A program made the position numbers and the translations under genes. Below, piece by piece: positions 1 to 15,000 of a stretch of DNA of 64,000 bases. The notes beneath the pieces are model-generated. The model was given only the letters and a program-made list of their open reading frames with translations. It was not told the origin of the DNA and searched no databases. Origin of the DNA: Diprion similis (lineage: Eukaryota > Arthropoda > Insecta > Hymenoptera > Diprionidae); assembly GCF_021155765.1 (NCBI RefSeq), contig NC_060112.1, positions 13,268,001 to 13,332,000 on the forward strand, given 5' to 3'. The stretch's first letter is position 1. The number at the start of each line of letters is the position of its first letter.

Positions 1-3000
1 TCACTGTACTCGCACTAGCATACATTTGGTTACTCCCAGATCCTGCATATCCTCCCTGATCGTTAACATTAACAAATTAATATCTTATTGAGTAAAACGT
101 TGTTCGTAAAATAGTTTATCATTTTAATTCAAATTTGAGCCAAAGAAATGTAACGTATGTACCTGCTCTGGCCTATAGTATTCTTGTGATCCCGAATAAT
201 TAGAAGCTGCGGGTGACTGGGATGGTGGTGAAGGTTGGCTAGTCGACGGTTGCTGCGTATTAGGTGGATGACCTTGTGGACCAGGAGGATAGCTGCTATT
301 CCGTCCACTTGGTGGTGTTCCTGTAGAATAGCCAGCTGACTGCTGTCCACTGCCGTACCTATTGTACAGATCCTGTACTCCTGTACTATTTGGTGGCATG
401 TTTCCTCCACTATACCCTCTAAGCATTGTATTTCATAATTACCTTACAGAATCTTACGTTATAACAACAAAACGATATTTGAAAGAAAAAAATAAGACAA
501 ACCGCTCGGCATCTGGTCCGCCATAAGGAGGGTAGTGGGATCTTGGGGAGTATGGCTGGTTGAAGTCACTCTGTTGTGCCATTGTGTTTCCTTGAGGTCT
601 AATATATTGATCCTGTGAGTAATTCTGGTAGGGTCCAGGCCCTTGATAATTTCCTTGTGGCATTCCTGCAACAAAAACTATATTTAGAACTTTCATCGAC
701 ACCACCAGGGTTGCTCAGAGCATTTATCTCAATACGATTTCAGTAAAGCTTACTCATTGCACGAGACAAAAATGTTTGATTTAACTATAAATTGTCTCAA
801 ATATTTATACGATAATATGATGCATCGTAGTTTTTTGTTTTAACAACATATTAAGTTATGAGTGAATCTTGATACGAGCTGAATGGCAAGTACCATTAAA
901 AAAAATCAAAAATAGTTTGTAACTGCAGAACTATTTTGCATCTATAACTTGTAGATTTTTCCCAAAAAATGTTTTTTGATTTTACTGTGTAAAATGAAAC
1001 GACTCTAACCTTTGACAGTTCTGGAGGTTTGTTTGAGTTGCGAATTTATTTAAAGTGTAGACATGTTTTATTTATGTATTCGTAGATGGACAAGCTTTCC
1101 TGTATCTTTAATATCTTCAAATAAAAACAAAAAGAATTATATTAATCGACGTCGAAGAGAAAATAAATGTTATCAACCTTGATGCGGCGATGGTGCACTG
1201 CTTTGACTGGGTGGCCGAGGTGGAGGTGGAGTGTAATCGGATGGAGGTCCACCTGGGGCACCACCTGCATAACCACTCTGATAGTTTCCGTAACCGTCCA
1301 TTGAAGTACTACTGGAACCAGCAGCAGGAAACGAATCCTGGGAGTTTGACGATCCTAAATATATAATATACGTGTATATTATATCGATGACTTGTAAGAT
1401 TTTCATTTTTCAAATAAATTCTTCTACACGTTCGAAGACATGCCTACCTATGGGCTTTTATGCTTGCAGCTGATTTCAAAAACGTTATTCATTTTTTTAA
1501 GTTTCCAAACATTATGAAATCGATCAAATTCAGGCTTTTTGAAATATTTTCTACTAGTCTAATTAAACAATCTGTAACTATAAATACTGTTTTTTCTGAC
1601 ATAAGGTCTATGAAATGATAGTCCTGATTTGTTCGGAAATTTTTGGTATGCGCTCAAATTGATATCTTTATATTGTAATTTGAACAAATCTAAACACTTT
1701 TTAGACACTTAAGCATGTGTACGAATTGCATTGCTATTTTTTAATTAACATAAATTATTATAAACATTTTCCATTCTTACGAACCTTTCTCAGTAACCCA
1801 AGTTTTTTCTGAATTTTTTTCTGTTGGATATATATTTGATGTAGTATAATTGATAACAAACTAATGTTGAATTGTAAAAGACTTAAGTAATTTTTATAGG
1901 AAAAACATAACATTGTGCTCACAGTGACCAGAAATTCGCACGATGTGCCATCGAGTTTATTCTTTACACGCTCCGTGACATATCTTTCGCAATGAGATCA
2001 GATATGCACATCACATTTTTTTTTTTACATTTTTTACCTGGCGATGGTACAGAAGCTGTTCCTTTAGTTCCTTTTTTCTTAGATCCAGCTTCGACTTGGT
2101 TAATAATCGGCTGAGGATCAACACCACCTCGGTCAAAATGACATTCGTAAGCAAGAAGATGCTTTGTATAGTGCTTCCGCAATGTATATGCTGCACTACT
2201 GCTCGCTCCAATGCCTAGTAGACCTGCTATATCCTTCCATGTCTTGTTTTTCGTAACCTATTGAAGCATATATTATTTTTATATACGAACAACGAAAATT
2301 TAAGGTGAAGGTATGAGAAGGCAATAATTGCGATTTCTACCGTTTTTTGCTCCTTTTAGTTCAAAAACGGGATTTCAATATGCGACTTAATAACATAATT
2401 GTAAATTTCATGGATATAAGAACATCAACAATTTTCATGCTATTTGCCAAAAAATGTATGATAAGACGCCCAAGCTTATACAGACCTATTGGCAAAATGT
2501 GCCTGAAATTATGCTAATTTTTTTGCAACAATATCAGTTAATTTACTGAACGTAAAGAGTTGCTTCGTGAATCAAGGATCTCTTCAAAGTTCATTTTGAT
2601 AATGATTTTTCAAGTTACAAACCAGAAAAGATTTGAAAATGTTGCATTTAGGTCTACACATTTTTGTGTAATCTAATAGTTCTGTACAACTTTACACCAT
2701 ATACCCAGATAGTATATTATATACCTAGGGCAGTAAAATAAGAAAAGTCTCAGATCACATGCAATTGTTGGCCGAGGCTAACAAACATGTGATCTGAGGC
2801 TTCCTTTTTTACTGCCCAAGGTTAGTATACCATTTTTCTGCCCGATAGAGCCAGAAAGTGGTAACTTCGTTTCGCGCAGGCGGCAGAAAGTTGCTACTTT
2901 CTGCTCAGTGGACAGAAAAAAAATTTTATGCCAAAAACAAGGATACGATATAGTTCCCTCAAATTCACTGATTATCAAAAAAAAAACTATAATTATTGGG

Positions 3001-6000
3001 CAAAATTTGATGCAGCATCTTCTGTGAGGGCGACAATACAAGAATTTAAAAATTTCTAGATCCTTTTTAATTGCAATTCAAAAAGATTCTAAAGGATGTA
3101 AGTTCTAATGTGAATAAGTTGGCCAGACGAGGTACGTTAGAAAAATGATAATCAGTAAGTAAAATATAAAAACAATTTTGATGTCATACATTGGGTTTGA
3201 ACTTGAAGCGCAAAATATGCATTTTCCCATGTAATCTACTATCTAGCAGATGCATAAATGTGTGTGAAAATTTTTTTTATCTCCGATTCAGTGAATACAA
3301 TATTGTGAAAGTTGCATGGGAAGCACGCAGCGATCTGTTACAAACTGTGCTTTAAATATGATTATTTGGTCGTATCTCCGACATAGTGGTCTAACAAAAA
3401 ATTGGTCAAATTAATTACATTGAAGAAATCTTTGCATTCGTATGCAATGTTCATGATTTGGGGTGATTGATCATGTGTAGAAATGAACATAGAAATTACG
3501 ATTAAAATGTATAGTTTGGCATAAAATTGTTTCTGCACAAGCTCCTCAGCATTATTATAATACATACCATTTCATGATCTTTCTTGATTATCTCTAGAAC
3601 TTCTTGCAGTGAATTAAAAGTATTCATTAACAGGGATCATCTTACAAATAACATCAAGTCCCGCGACGTATTATGTCTTAAAACTTAGATGACGATAAAT
3701 CAATTAAGTCAATTACTCAGTACCTCTCAGTAGCTCTATTGAATCGACATCAAATGCTATTATTTCAATCTTTAGTCAGAATAGATTTAAAACATTTCAT
3801 CTGCATTCATATCAATGATTTGTTTCCAGCAAGAATAACAGACTATTGTTAAATAAAAACGATGAATATAAATATGTTAAGCCACTTGCTGAGAAATCAA
3901 ATTAATGTTAAACACAAATTTTATTCAATGCCTCACATAAGCAGTTTCGACAGTCATGAACCCACGAAATTTCTCAGGTGCTCAACTTTTTTACAAACTT
4001 GCGATCGAATACTAAATCTGAGAAATGTAGTACAAGGAATTTAAACAATGTATAAGCAAAATTAAAGCTACCATGGATAAAGAGCTGTAAGTAAAATATG
4101 ACCAAAACGACAATAAACAGGAACTATTACACATTGTAATAATCACGTTATTGTTCACGTGAGGCAAAGCTTTAAATTGCAAAAAATGAATGATCATTTG
4201 AATGAATGATTCAAATCAATAGAACTCAATAAGGACAGTCTTGAGCAAATGATAATATGCATCGCCATTTAAGATTATGGAAACATACTCCAAATTAGCG
4301 TAGCATTGTGCGTGTCATGCATGACCAATAATAAATGTATAAAAACATTGTGCAAGGCGTGTCAGAAGACATAGGTGATAATTAAATCTGCTAATCATGT
4401 AAATAATATCAAAAGCTTCAGATAAAAGTTACAGTTTTGTGACTGATTGAAAATGATCTGATAATGATATAAATTTTAAGCATTATTAATACCAACATTT
4501 GAGGATACTATTAAAAATGAAAATATACCCAAAGACACACGAAGCTGTTTTCAGCACTGACAAAATTCGACTTGCTGAGTTAGAACATTATATAAAGGAA
4601 CAAAATGAAAGGTTGTACGTAATTTCTCGTTATTGAAGGGAAAATTTTTCATAATTATAATGATCAAAATAATATTATTTTCCATGATTATAATATTGTG
4701 AAAGTACAAAAGTAAAGAAGTGAGTGCTTCACTCTCCTTTCGAATTTTCGTGTAATTCCCCGTGTTCAGATGAGGCTTTCGATTTTTATCCGCGATAACA
4801 AAGAAATTAAAATTCGTAAAACTCCTCTTTTTAGAATGTACCAAACAAGTGCCGATTTTTTGACGATAAATTTTCTTTTATATTATAACCGTAGAGCTTT
4901 AGACGCCAAAAGTGGTGCTCTTGCTTAAATGATCAATTAAAAATTATTATGATACAATAACAAATACGAAATCAATAAGAAGAAAAAATAAGATAAATAA
5001 GAATTATGAAGCACAACATATACAAGTATTATATAATAATGAAAAAGCAGGTAGACGTAATTTCACATAGCAGCAAAATTTTTTACAAAACATGCGTAAG
5101 GGGCAAAATTGATCGTGGCAGTGTTTGGTAATATAAGCACGATAAAAAAAAAAAAAAAAAAAACCTAATGGCAAACCGACGTTAACCATGTCCAATAGAT
5201 ATAAATCTATTACCAATACAAAAAAAAAAAAAAAAAATAAAGTAAAACATACGGAGATGTTCAGCTATAGATGACTATGAAAAACTTTATTCGGAAATTT
5301 TGAATTTATTCCATAGTTTTTCAACTGTATAACTTGAATCTCTAGCTTTTTCATGTTTACCTTATTAAACAGATAAATCGCCTATACCTTCTGTGAACCA
5401 CACCCTTTAGAATAAAAATACAAAACACACATAAGACACCGAGGGCTAGATGGAACTACACTGCACCTTGCATACCTCCATGAAGCCCCCTCTCTCCTTG
5501 ACGTAGAGGTATAATCTGAATAGATCAAGGGGGTTCTTGGAGATGGTAGGACAACTGGTGATAGGTGTACGCTTTTCCTCCATGAAAGCCACAAGTTTGT
5601 CTAGCCATGTCCTTCGATCCATCGAATCATCCATCTCATAAAGCTTTGCCAAGCTATCCGGTTTCTGAAAATAATATTGACTTCAAGATTCACAATAACT
5701 TGAAGACAAAAAGTATTTTGAAGTTCAATTTAAGCAAACCATGCTTGATTAATAGTGCAACGTCACATTTAGCTGTCTACTCTGTTCCACCACTAAACAC
5801 AACATATACCAGACCTTGTTCTGTTAAAAAACTGTTTCCTATCAATAATATCCATTTCTTAGTAACATGTTATTCCTACCCCAATACCAAGACGATCAAT
5901 TAATGAATTCTCTATTTTCTGTAACTCGAATGCTAGCAATTGAGGAAGATACTGTAAAATAATTTGATAAATTGGGACTTATTGCAGTTTGAAATGGTTC

Positions 6001-9000
6001 ATTATTTAAGTTCCGAAATCTGCAGAAGTGAAAATATTTTAAGATTTCTATGGAAACGGATATATTTTGATCTGCATTCATAATTTGTACATAAATTCAT
6101 CTTTGTAATTGGTTAGATCCGACTAATATTAAAAAAACAAACAGATTGTATAAAAAGTTTCGTCACAAGATTGTAGTGTTCAAACGTTATCAATGTGGTG
6201 TGCTATTGGAGTATATTCAGATTGTATAATAACCTTAGTACAATAAAATAACAATTAATGCAATGCAGGTTTTCGTATGACACGTATTTGTCATATTAAC
6301 TATAGATATAACTAGGGTGCGTAAAAGTGTGAACATGGGGATCATGCAATAACATTTTTTTAAACAGTAGCATCTGCAATATTGTTTCTGCCAGTATTAA
6401 ACAAAATTCAGATTTCACAGGGGTACCAGATAATTGAAATGCAAATAACGGGAAATTCGGGTGAAATATGGCGGTATAATAGCTCTAATATTTTTGCATA
6501 GTCAAGTTCACAACAGATGAAAAAAAAAAATCAATCAAGGACACAAGCATTCTTTACGAGAGTAGAAATTATTTTGATGCGACTGGATTAAAATTTTCTT
6601 CGATAGGCTCATTGTTTCATAATTATCATTGCAATTAATAACTCTTCAATGGCAGAATAAACTTTTCAATTTTATAAGAGGCACAAATGTTTCTTGCGGT
6701 TTTTCCTGTTTTCATTGTAATTGTGATATTGATTATCAATAGGGCATATGGTAATAACTAAACAATATATGGGAACCAGTCAGTTGATATAAACAAAATT
6801 ATTGCAATAATAATAATATACTGAAAAATAGGGAAAAATAATTTTTCCGCCGCGCAAGTTGGACGGTAAAGCTAACATTAAGTGAAAATTCTACCAAAGC
6901 GGGACCGTAAAATTCAGAAAACGAAAATTACAAGAACATGACTGACAAGAAGGGATGGGTTTTAGAGGGAAATAAAAAGCTTTCAGGGAAATTTAGGGAA
7001 AACTTTCAATTTTAGAGTGCTTATGGGGGGGGGGGGGGGGGGGGGGATATGTATTTTCAATTGAAAAGGGGTGCCACTGTTAAACCTGAAAATTATATGG
7101 CGGCTCATTCATAATCAAACGTGTGCATAAGGATTCACACTGACTAACTTTGTCTTGACCATTATCCGACTTGTTTAGCCGTTGACATAAAAATGTCGTA
7201 TTTTGCGAAAAAGCAGATCAAGTGTTACATATTAAGGATACTGGTTCAACACTGATATTATTGCAGATTTCTCCCATTTGTTAATCGATTAAAAAATATT
7301 GCGTAGAGTAGGTCTCTCGTCAATTATTTTCATGATCACTGTCAAATAACAGGTGAAGCGAAATGGTTAAACACAATTTACTTTACATGTTAGTTTTACC
7401 AATAGTGTAAAATGATTAAGGACACAAAAGCAATGAAATACATAGAATAATCATAGGATCATAATAGCGTGTGTTCAGACATTAAGCGTAGCCAGTACTT
7501 GTATCGAAAAACAATAACCTTAGATCTGTATGGGTCTTGAGGCACATGACTGTTAAACACCTGCAAAATATGAAAATATTGAAATATTGAAAATTCAAAT
7601 CATTTTGCAGCTAAATTATAGCCAGACACAAGTATATTATAAATAATAAAATATTTCATATTATTTACTAACGACCAAGTGTAAAGTACATACAGGACTA
7701 GCTGGAGTACGTGGCCAGCTTGGGCTGCTCATGTCTGGATACTCTTCGTGCATTGAATTAATGCTTGCTGCACCTGGAGACGGCACTGTACTCTGAGGGG
7801 TAGCAGGATGGCTATGATATCCTCCACTAATCAATTCTTTGCGAGACTTTGGTGTTAGAGCAGGATCTTCTCCAGAGGCTACAATAAAGAATGTTACGAT
7901 GCCTCGTGAAATAATGTTTTTGGCTTGAAATTTTATGCCAATTAATGCGTTTTATTATTTTGTTTGGGTTTTTTCATGCAGTCAGGTGAGAAATTATCAG
8001 TTCGATAAATGTTTTTTACTGCTCACCCGCTGAAGCATTTGACAGCGTCGATTGCTGCGATCCCTCGTCCAACGAGGTACCATCAGGACCAGTCGTTATA
8101 ACTGAAGTTACTGTACCACTTGATGTGGAAGTCACATTAATGACTGATGTTCCTGAAGAAATCAATAAAATCATAGAATATACCAATCACCTAGACATGC
8201 ATATGATTCTAACCATAATCCGAGGAGTACTCTTGTTAGCACTGTTTCATCTGTTGTTAACCCCTACAGGGTGAGAAAATCTATGTATAGATGTAGGTTT
8301 CGTCAGACATTACACACTGACACTAGGCCAAAATCGCGATACATTTTTGTCGATTTATATCGTAGTTTTAAATCTCCAAATGAGGAGTCTCTAAGGGTTG
8401 AAACATTGATTTTCGAAAATTGATTACATAGTGGAGTTCACTCACCAGATGCAGTCGTTGTAATCCCACTATCATTAGAAGTATCTGTAGCGAGATCTGT
8501 AGAACTATGGCTGCTCGGTGTGGGCATAGAAGTAGGATGAGAATTGGGAGTTGTGCTCGGTGGAGGCATAGGGCTTCCTTCATGATTCAAAGGTGGTGTT
8601 GCTGCGGGAGGATGCGGTCCGCTGTGTGGCCCAAGTGAAGATGGAGGTCCAGACGATGGCTGATTGCCTAAGTGATTGGGTGACGGGGGTGGTGGACCCA
8701 TGGAACTTGCAGGTGGTCCCATACTGCCCATACCACCCATACCACCTGGCCCCGGTGGTGCCATGCCAGGACTATTGCCGGTAACGTATACCTGCGGAGG
8801 TCCAGGACTAGGTGGCATACCTGTCTGCACACTGTTAAATCCCATTTTATGCTGGAATGAAAATAAGAGATTAGGAAATAGAGTTTGTTCGTTCTTTGAC
8901 GAGAAATTCAGTTTGAGCAGTTACAGATCAAAGATCAAGGGTTGTTTCATCTTCGAATTCTTTCTTTTCATCAATTCAAGGATGATTAATTAATGGAAAA

Positions 9001-12000
9001 TGAACCCAATTGTTATCATCAGACCTCTCAATAAAACTTCAAACTTTTTTTCCTCTGGTGAATTGAACTATATTCAATTGGGGATGCTTTTTACAAGTCT
9101 AGATTTTAAAGAGATGTCAGACAGACCGTCAAGTTTTACTGACTATTTCAGTCAATTGTAATGCAGGATTAAACGTTGGGAAATTATAGCACGCATAATC
9201 GCATTTGTGTGGTCACTAAGAAGAGTTAAGAAATTAAATGTAAATACACGGAGAATATGAGGTTCACGTATCATTAGCATGCCACAACCTCCATAGCGAG
9301 TGAGAATCAGCTCCAAGTATATTCATAATGTGTTCGTCAGTTTTTGAAACTCTTCACAATGACCACACAAGGACAGTTGCAAACACCATCATTTCCTGAC
9401 ATTTGAAATGATTTCATTACTCAGGAGAGAAAGAAGTATAAAATACGATTGGCTTACTCAGTCGCCACTCTAAAATTCCCTGAAAGTGTCGAATGTTAAA
9501 ATATTAAATACATTTTGTCCAGGTTTGGGATACCTAATAAATCTCAAATATTTTCAAACAAATATTATGAGTTTACCGGATAAGGCGGATACTGTGGTGC
9601 CATATTATTTGGCCTTGGTGGCTGATACTGATTGTTTGGTGGTGCCTGGGAATTAGATGGTGGTGGATAACCCTGAGCGAACTGCATGTGAGGACGTGCA
9701 AGAGGATAAGAATTCTGCGGGTAGCCAGGCTGTCCTGCAGCCCCTCCAGTTGAGTATGCCATACTTCCTCCCATTGATCCAATTCCACCCAAGCCGGTCG
9801 GTCCTGGACCTGGTTGGACAACGCCAGGGCCGCTGTTGTTCATTTTGTAGCTATGCATGTGCGGTGAGGGCCCCAAAGGCTGTTGATATCCTCCTGAAAC
9901 AATTGAATGCAATAATTAACAAGTGTACATTTTGTATACAAGCACCATTATTTGTAGTATATCACTCGAGCCATGAATACAAAATTGCAAACGAATTTTT
10001 TTTTTTTAGTTTTAATAGAGTCTGAGGTAATAAATAATGTAATATAAAGGTTTTTTTTATAAGTAAATCATGTCTGATTAGATGATAACTTTTTCATATC
10101 TATAATAGAGAAATTTAATGATTTGAGGATGTGTGAGAGGTATAATTTAACCATTGCCTCAACCACAGATAAATAACTAGGAAAGTAAAAACAGAACCAA
10201 AATACCATATCAGCCAGAGTATGAATCAATCCTGAATATAAGTCGACCCCAATTTTCTTCGATTTCTTTCCAGGAATTTTTTTAGGAACCGAATATAAAT
10301 CGTATTGTATGATAAGTTACCATCACAGAAGTAGGTACATATTTATTTTTGATATTATCCTTTTCCCCATATTTACGAATACTTGAGTTAAAAATGTAGT
10401 TTTTTCAATTCATAAAGAAAATTGGAAATATATCCCGAATGTAAGTCCATCCCGCGTACAAGTCGAGTATGAGTTATGACGGCAATATTGGCGATAAAAA
10501 GCCTCGACTTATACTCGAGCTAATACGGTGGATACAAAATAACGATCTCTCGTATTTCCATTCCAAGGAGTTACATATGTCATATCGATCATTGTTGTGA
10601 TAGGTAAAATTGGTAAGTTTGAATCTTCTTTGGCATTAACTTGGTTAGTGATAAGTATGATCCTTAGAATGAGCTTAAATTTGTTGGGAACCCAAAGTGT
10701 TGTCGAAGTCAAGAAGATAATTAACAAAAGAAACAGAACATGTGAAAACTAATTTACTTGTAATTGCAGTATCGAACATAGAAAAATTTAAAAATTGGTA
10801 TCGAACAAACCTTGAGTTGCCATTGGAGAATGACTCATGCGTGCTGGCCCGCTACCATCTGACTGGCTACTTGATGGACGTGGAGGCATCTGAACGTTTG
10901 GTTGACCTACGATTATAAATTTTTTCACGTAGATTTGTAAGATTCAACAATTTTATAGAAACTATCTACACACATTTGAAAAATAGATTTTAATAATGTA
11001 AAAACTACTAACCAACAGCTGGGGACATTGAGCGAGAACCTGTGGACCCTGTAGGTGATGGGGTAGGCCTCATTCCCTGAGAATTCGGTGTCCCCGGTGC
11101 TGGTCCATTTGAACTATCGTTGCTGTTTTGACCAGATAATTCCTAAAACGAAAAATCAGTCCTAAATGTAAATCTTGAATATTGGTTCATCCACTTTATT
11201 ATGGACTTAAGGATCAGCATGCTATCTAATCCATATCAAGACAAACCTTATCTCGAGTAATATATATGTGCTATTCGTTATTAGACAAGATGATTGGGTG
11301 GACGCAGAATGATTGTCGAAAAGTTAAATTCATAGTGACAAGTAGCGATTATATGACAGGTTCTAATATTCTTATCTAAGCTAAGTAACATCAAATACAG
11401 AAGCAAAACCTGACACTCGACATGTGATTAAGCAAGTACATATCCAGTATTCCAGACCATATTGACCTGGCCATGACCCTCACCATTGTGAATTTCACTT
11501 TTCTGCTGGGTATGTCGTGGGGGATCATACAAAACAGTATTTGAGAAATTTTAGAATTCAGAAGAAATGGATTTTCTAGTAATTGCACGGTTGGCCAAAT
11601 CACTGTTAGCTATAATTTGTTTTCAGCAGACATAAATCTTAAGATCAATGCAGAAAATGGGTACACTCATAGGTTTCCGGTAAAATAGAATCAATTGAAA
11701 ATAAAAAATTCAAGTAGAACAGAAAAAGAAAGAAAGATATAGATTACTAAAGAAAAAAAATACATTATAGGATTGGAACATACACTGCGAAGCCACACGT
11801 TTTTCTTCTTTGGTAGCCTTTTTCTTGTTCTTTCAACTTTTTTAATTAAATCTCTAATTCTTCCCCCCTCAATTTGTTTGCTTGTATTTCCCTGAATAAA
11901 ATTGCAAAATAAAAATACAAATCTAAATATGGGAAAAACCCTGATAGGATCTAGATATTTGTCTCTCATTTTGAATTTCGCTTTAGCATAATTACACATT

Positions 12001-15000
12001 AGAGTATCCAGTAGAAAGTGTGTTAATAGCACCAAATTTGAATTTGTTGCTTCAAAACTACAACCATTTGAAAAGTTTGCAGCAAAGTGAACTTGTATAG
12101 TCCTTGTTAATAAGAGAAAAACAACTATAAATGAAATTCATTGAGGACTTGTTAAGAATCTTGAATCTGATAACTTTGACTCCTTAGTAAAATAAATATG
12201 AACATACTTGGATATTGACACTGTATAATATTGTATTTATTTTACCACACCAGCTTTGAAGAATGATGTTTGATTATATGAACCACTACTATTAACGATT
12301 GTGTACACTACGATTGTAAGTAAACAAATACCAGGGATACCAAACATCTTGATTAATTCTGACTTTGAAAAGCACACAAATGTAACTTGCCATATGTCAC
12401 ACAACAATGTGCAAGTGTATCTTTCAACGCCAAAATTGTATCTACATCATTTACCTAACGCACAGCTTCACTTGTGATTTTTCAATCCCTGTATACACGC
12501 ACACTCTCTACAACTTGAGTAAGTTGTTTTTATGATAATTACACAAGTCCTTGATAGAAACTAGCTCCTTGGTCAAAATGACGTATTCGTACTACAGATC
12601 CATGGATGGAAGAATCGTAAGAAAACATTAGCTTGGAATTCACATTTCACCTATAAATACAAACCCCTCTGGTAGAATGACACAATGTAGGAATTTGTAC
12701 GTTAAATTGATTGTGTATTCATTTAAAATAGGATGATGCTACTGACAAAAACAGATAGATGTTAAAATAAATGAGAATTGTTGTGCAATGTCGGAAGTTC
12801 AATGAGTCATTACGTTAGCTAATTAAAATAAAAGAAAAGAGGATAGATTAAATAAGAAATGCATGTTTTTTGTTTACATTTCTTATAACCACGTGGATTG
12901 ATTACAAATATCTGATAAGTATTTTACTACTCACAGAAAGACCTAACAGAATATTTATGTATAAGTAATTCCTTAATGTGTCTTATACATGTATTTTGTA
13001 TTTAGATGTTGGGAAATCTGCACGCAACTGTTTCAAAACTCGCTGAAAAAAAGACATGATTTAAAATCATAATGGCACAGAAAAACCCTGTTTCTGTGTT
13101 ATAGTTCTATGAACATGTGATACAAATGGCTTTTTCAAGGTTACCAATAAAAAGAACTTCAATAATGGAACCGAAAGTAAGATTCTTTTGAGGGTTTGCC
13201 AAGTAAAAAAGATTATTTCTAAATTTGAACTTCTTTAGGTTGTTGACTTTATTATCTGGTATGTAACGTCTCAATATTACGTGAAAAGAATTTATGGTAT
13301 ATAAATAGATATCCACGTTGGGAAGTATTTTTTATATACATCGTATTCATTCTACTGTTGGTTCAATTAGTACAAACATTGGTCGTGTGGGAGATTATCT
13401 ACACATGATATAATGCTCTGAGAGAGAATAATAAATTATGCCATCTTATGATGTATTATTTGTGTATCAGAATCTGAATTTATCACCAGAAGTGGAGAAC
13501 ATACTTGATGCACAAACATGCCTACACACATCTGTGTAATTATGAATGAATAACACGTGTTGGTGAAGCGACGATTGATAAAGATAGAATCTACACATGT
13601 CGTCTTGTTGTACACACGTGTAATGTGTATTATTTTGAATCACATCACTCAAAACCCGTAGCAACATATTTCCTTACATCGAATCAGTTTTATGGAGAAA
13701 TTTGCGCTGAACTTAGGTAACGTATCTCTAGCTTTGTACTTGTATAAGGTTTAATTCGACATGCTTGCAATGATTCGTTCACCTCAATGACAAAAGCACA
13801 CGTAATGGCAGAATAAATGAATGAAACGAAATTGTAATCAAAAAGGAACAGAGTATGTAACAGATTAAAGTAACTCATTGAATATTTTTTCAGAATTCAA
13901 CTAGTGTTTCTTTTCTAACTTGTTCTTTTTTTATTTGACTTCCTTCAAGTACATACACACTTGTGACGAAGGTAAATGAATAGAGTACAAAGCAAGCTCT
14001 TTGACATTTAATAAATCAATATATCTTTGTAGTGTTATTCTTCAAATTATTCATATTCAAAATGATATCTTTATATTTGACTGCTTTGGATAGTCTTTGT
14101 GATTTTTTAATCGACTATTATAGTTTGAACATTCATTTTTTATGAACTTCGGAATGGAAGGACACTACAGTTATTTTCTAATGCCGGAATGTAATCTGAT
14201 TGGGGACATATTGATACCGTTTCTTTCGAAAGTAGATTGTAAATGAAAAATGTTCACGTAAAGAAACTACCTATGATTTCACAACATACTCAACAAGTGT
14301 TTAACAACATACCAAAACTCAATGTGTTTGATATTAAATATAAACATTTCATGAAAAAATCTTGGGCGTAATGATCATCAGGGAAAATAAAACTTTATGG
14401 TATATTCTGGCAGAATATTGATTAGCGGATTTAAACGTATGAATTGACAAGGTATTGTATTATCTTTAGATTATTTTATGATTCTATACACAACTATTGA
14501 TTCCAATTTTTAATTATTATCGAAATACTTGACCAACTCTAAACCTGTCTTGATTTGAATTTACATTGGCCACAAGCAAGTGTACTTAAGTATAACTTTG
14601 TGACATATATTTGTACAAAATTTTTCGTCAACAAGGTATTCTGGGTAATAATGTAACACTAGAACTAACGGACCTATCAAAATGGCTGGTCTTGAAAAAA
14701 TCGTAATAATAGAAATGGTTTACATCAATATGATAATAAAATTTTTAATTATTAGGTATTCTTTGAATTATGACATTAGTTCTGGTGTTAATTTACGGAA
14801 TACAAATTTATATAATTCTGGACAGCATTTCTTTCAATATACATTGACCCTGCTCATATAGTATATAGATAGAAAAAGATGAAGATAAAAAGAAAATGCC
14901 AATTATGTTATGACACAACAGTTTGTTTTTCAACGATTGTTCAGTAACCGGCATTTGTCATATTCTTCCATGCTGTTTAGGCTGTTATTCATATAGTTTC

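Larger units (their letters stand above)
2258..5475 (-). other. osa intron inside the ARID region
   Basis: A 3.2-kb AT-rich intron. It holds the 90-nt foldback at 2728-2817, the small hairpin at 2883-2904 and a 16-nt perfect AT palindrome near 4663-4680. It also has two A-runs of about 17-20 nt near 5143-5163 and 5220-5237, which read as T-runs in the osa transcript. Short open frames here have no homology that I recognise. Confidence 0.7.
2038..5664 (-). other. osa: ARID DNA-binding domain of Osa, split over two exons
   Basis: Exon 12 (5476-5664) encodes KLYEMDDSMDRRTWLDKL, then EEKRTPITSCPTISKNPLDL and YVKERGGFME. Exon 13 (2038-2257) continues with VTKNKTWKDIAGLLGIG, then ASSSAAYTLRKHYTKHLLAY and ECHFDRG. 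This is the full ARID fold: helix-loop core, the PLDL/LY helix, the GG turn and the SSSAAYTLRKHY recognition helix. It is followed by a basic VEAGSKKK segment. The domain matches Drosophila Osa closely, and ARID1-type domains bind DNA with little sequence preference. The intron between the halves is 3.2 kb and carries the foldback at 2728-2817. Confidence 0.97.

Noticed and set aside
2778..3041. 87-residue minus-strand frame over the foldback
   Set aside because: It crosses repeats and has no family likeness; not a gene.
8593..8993. Two plus-strand frames with Gly/Pro-rich residues
   Set aside because: Antisense of osa exon 8; composition mirrors the Pro/Gly-rich Osa coding strand.
9657..10025. 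122-residue plus-strand open frame
   Set aside because: Antisense of osa exon 7 with an unrelated tail.
11691..12035. 114-residue minus-strand frame in osa intron 4
   Set aside because: AT-rich, hydrophobic/basic mixture without splice or homology support.
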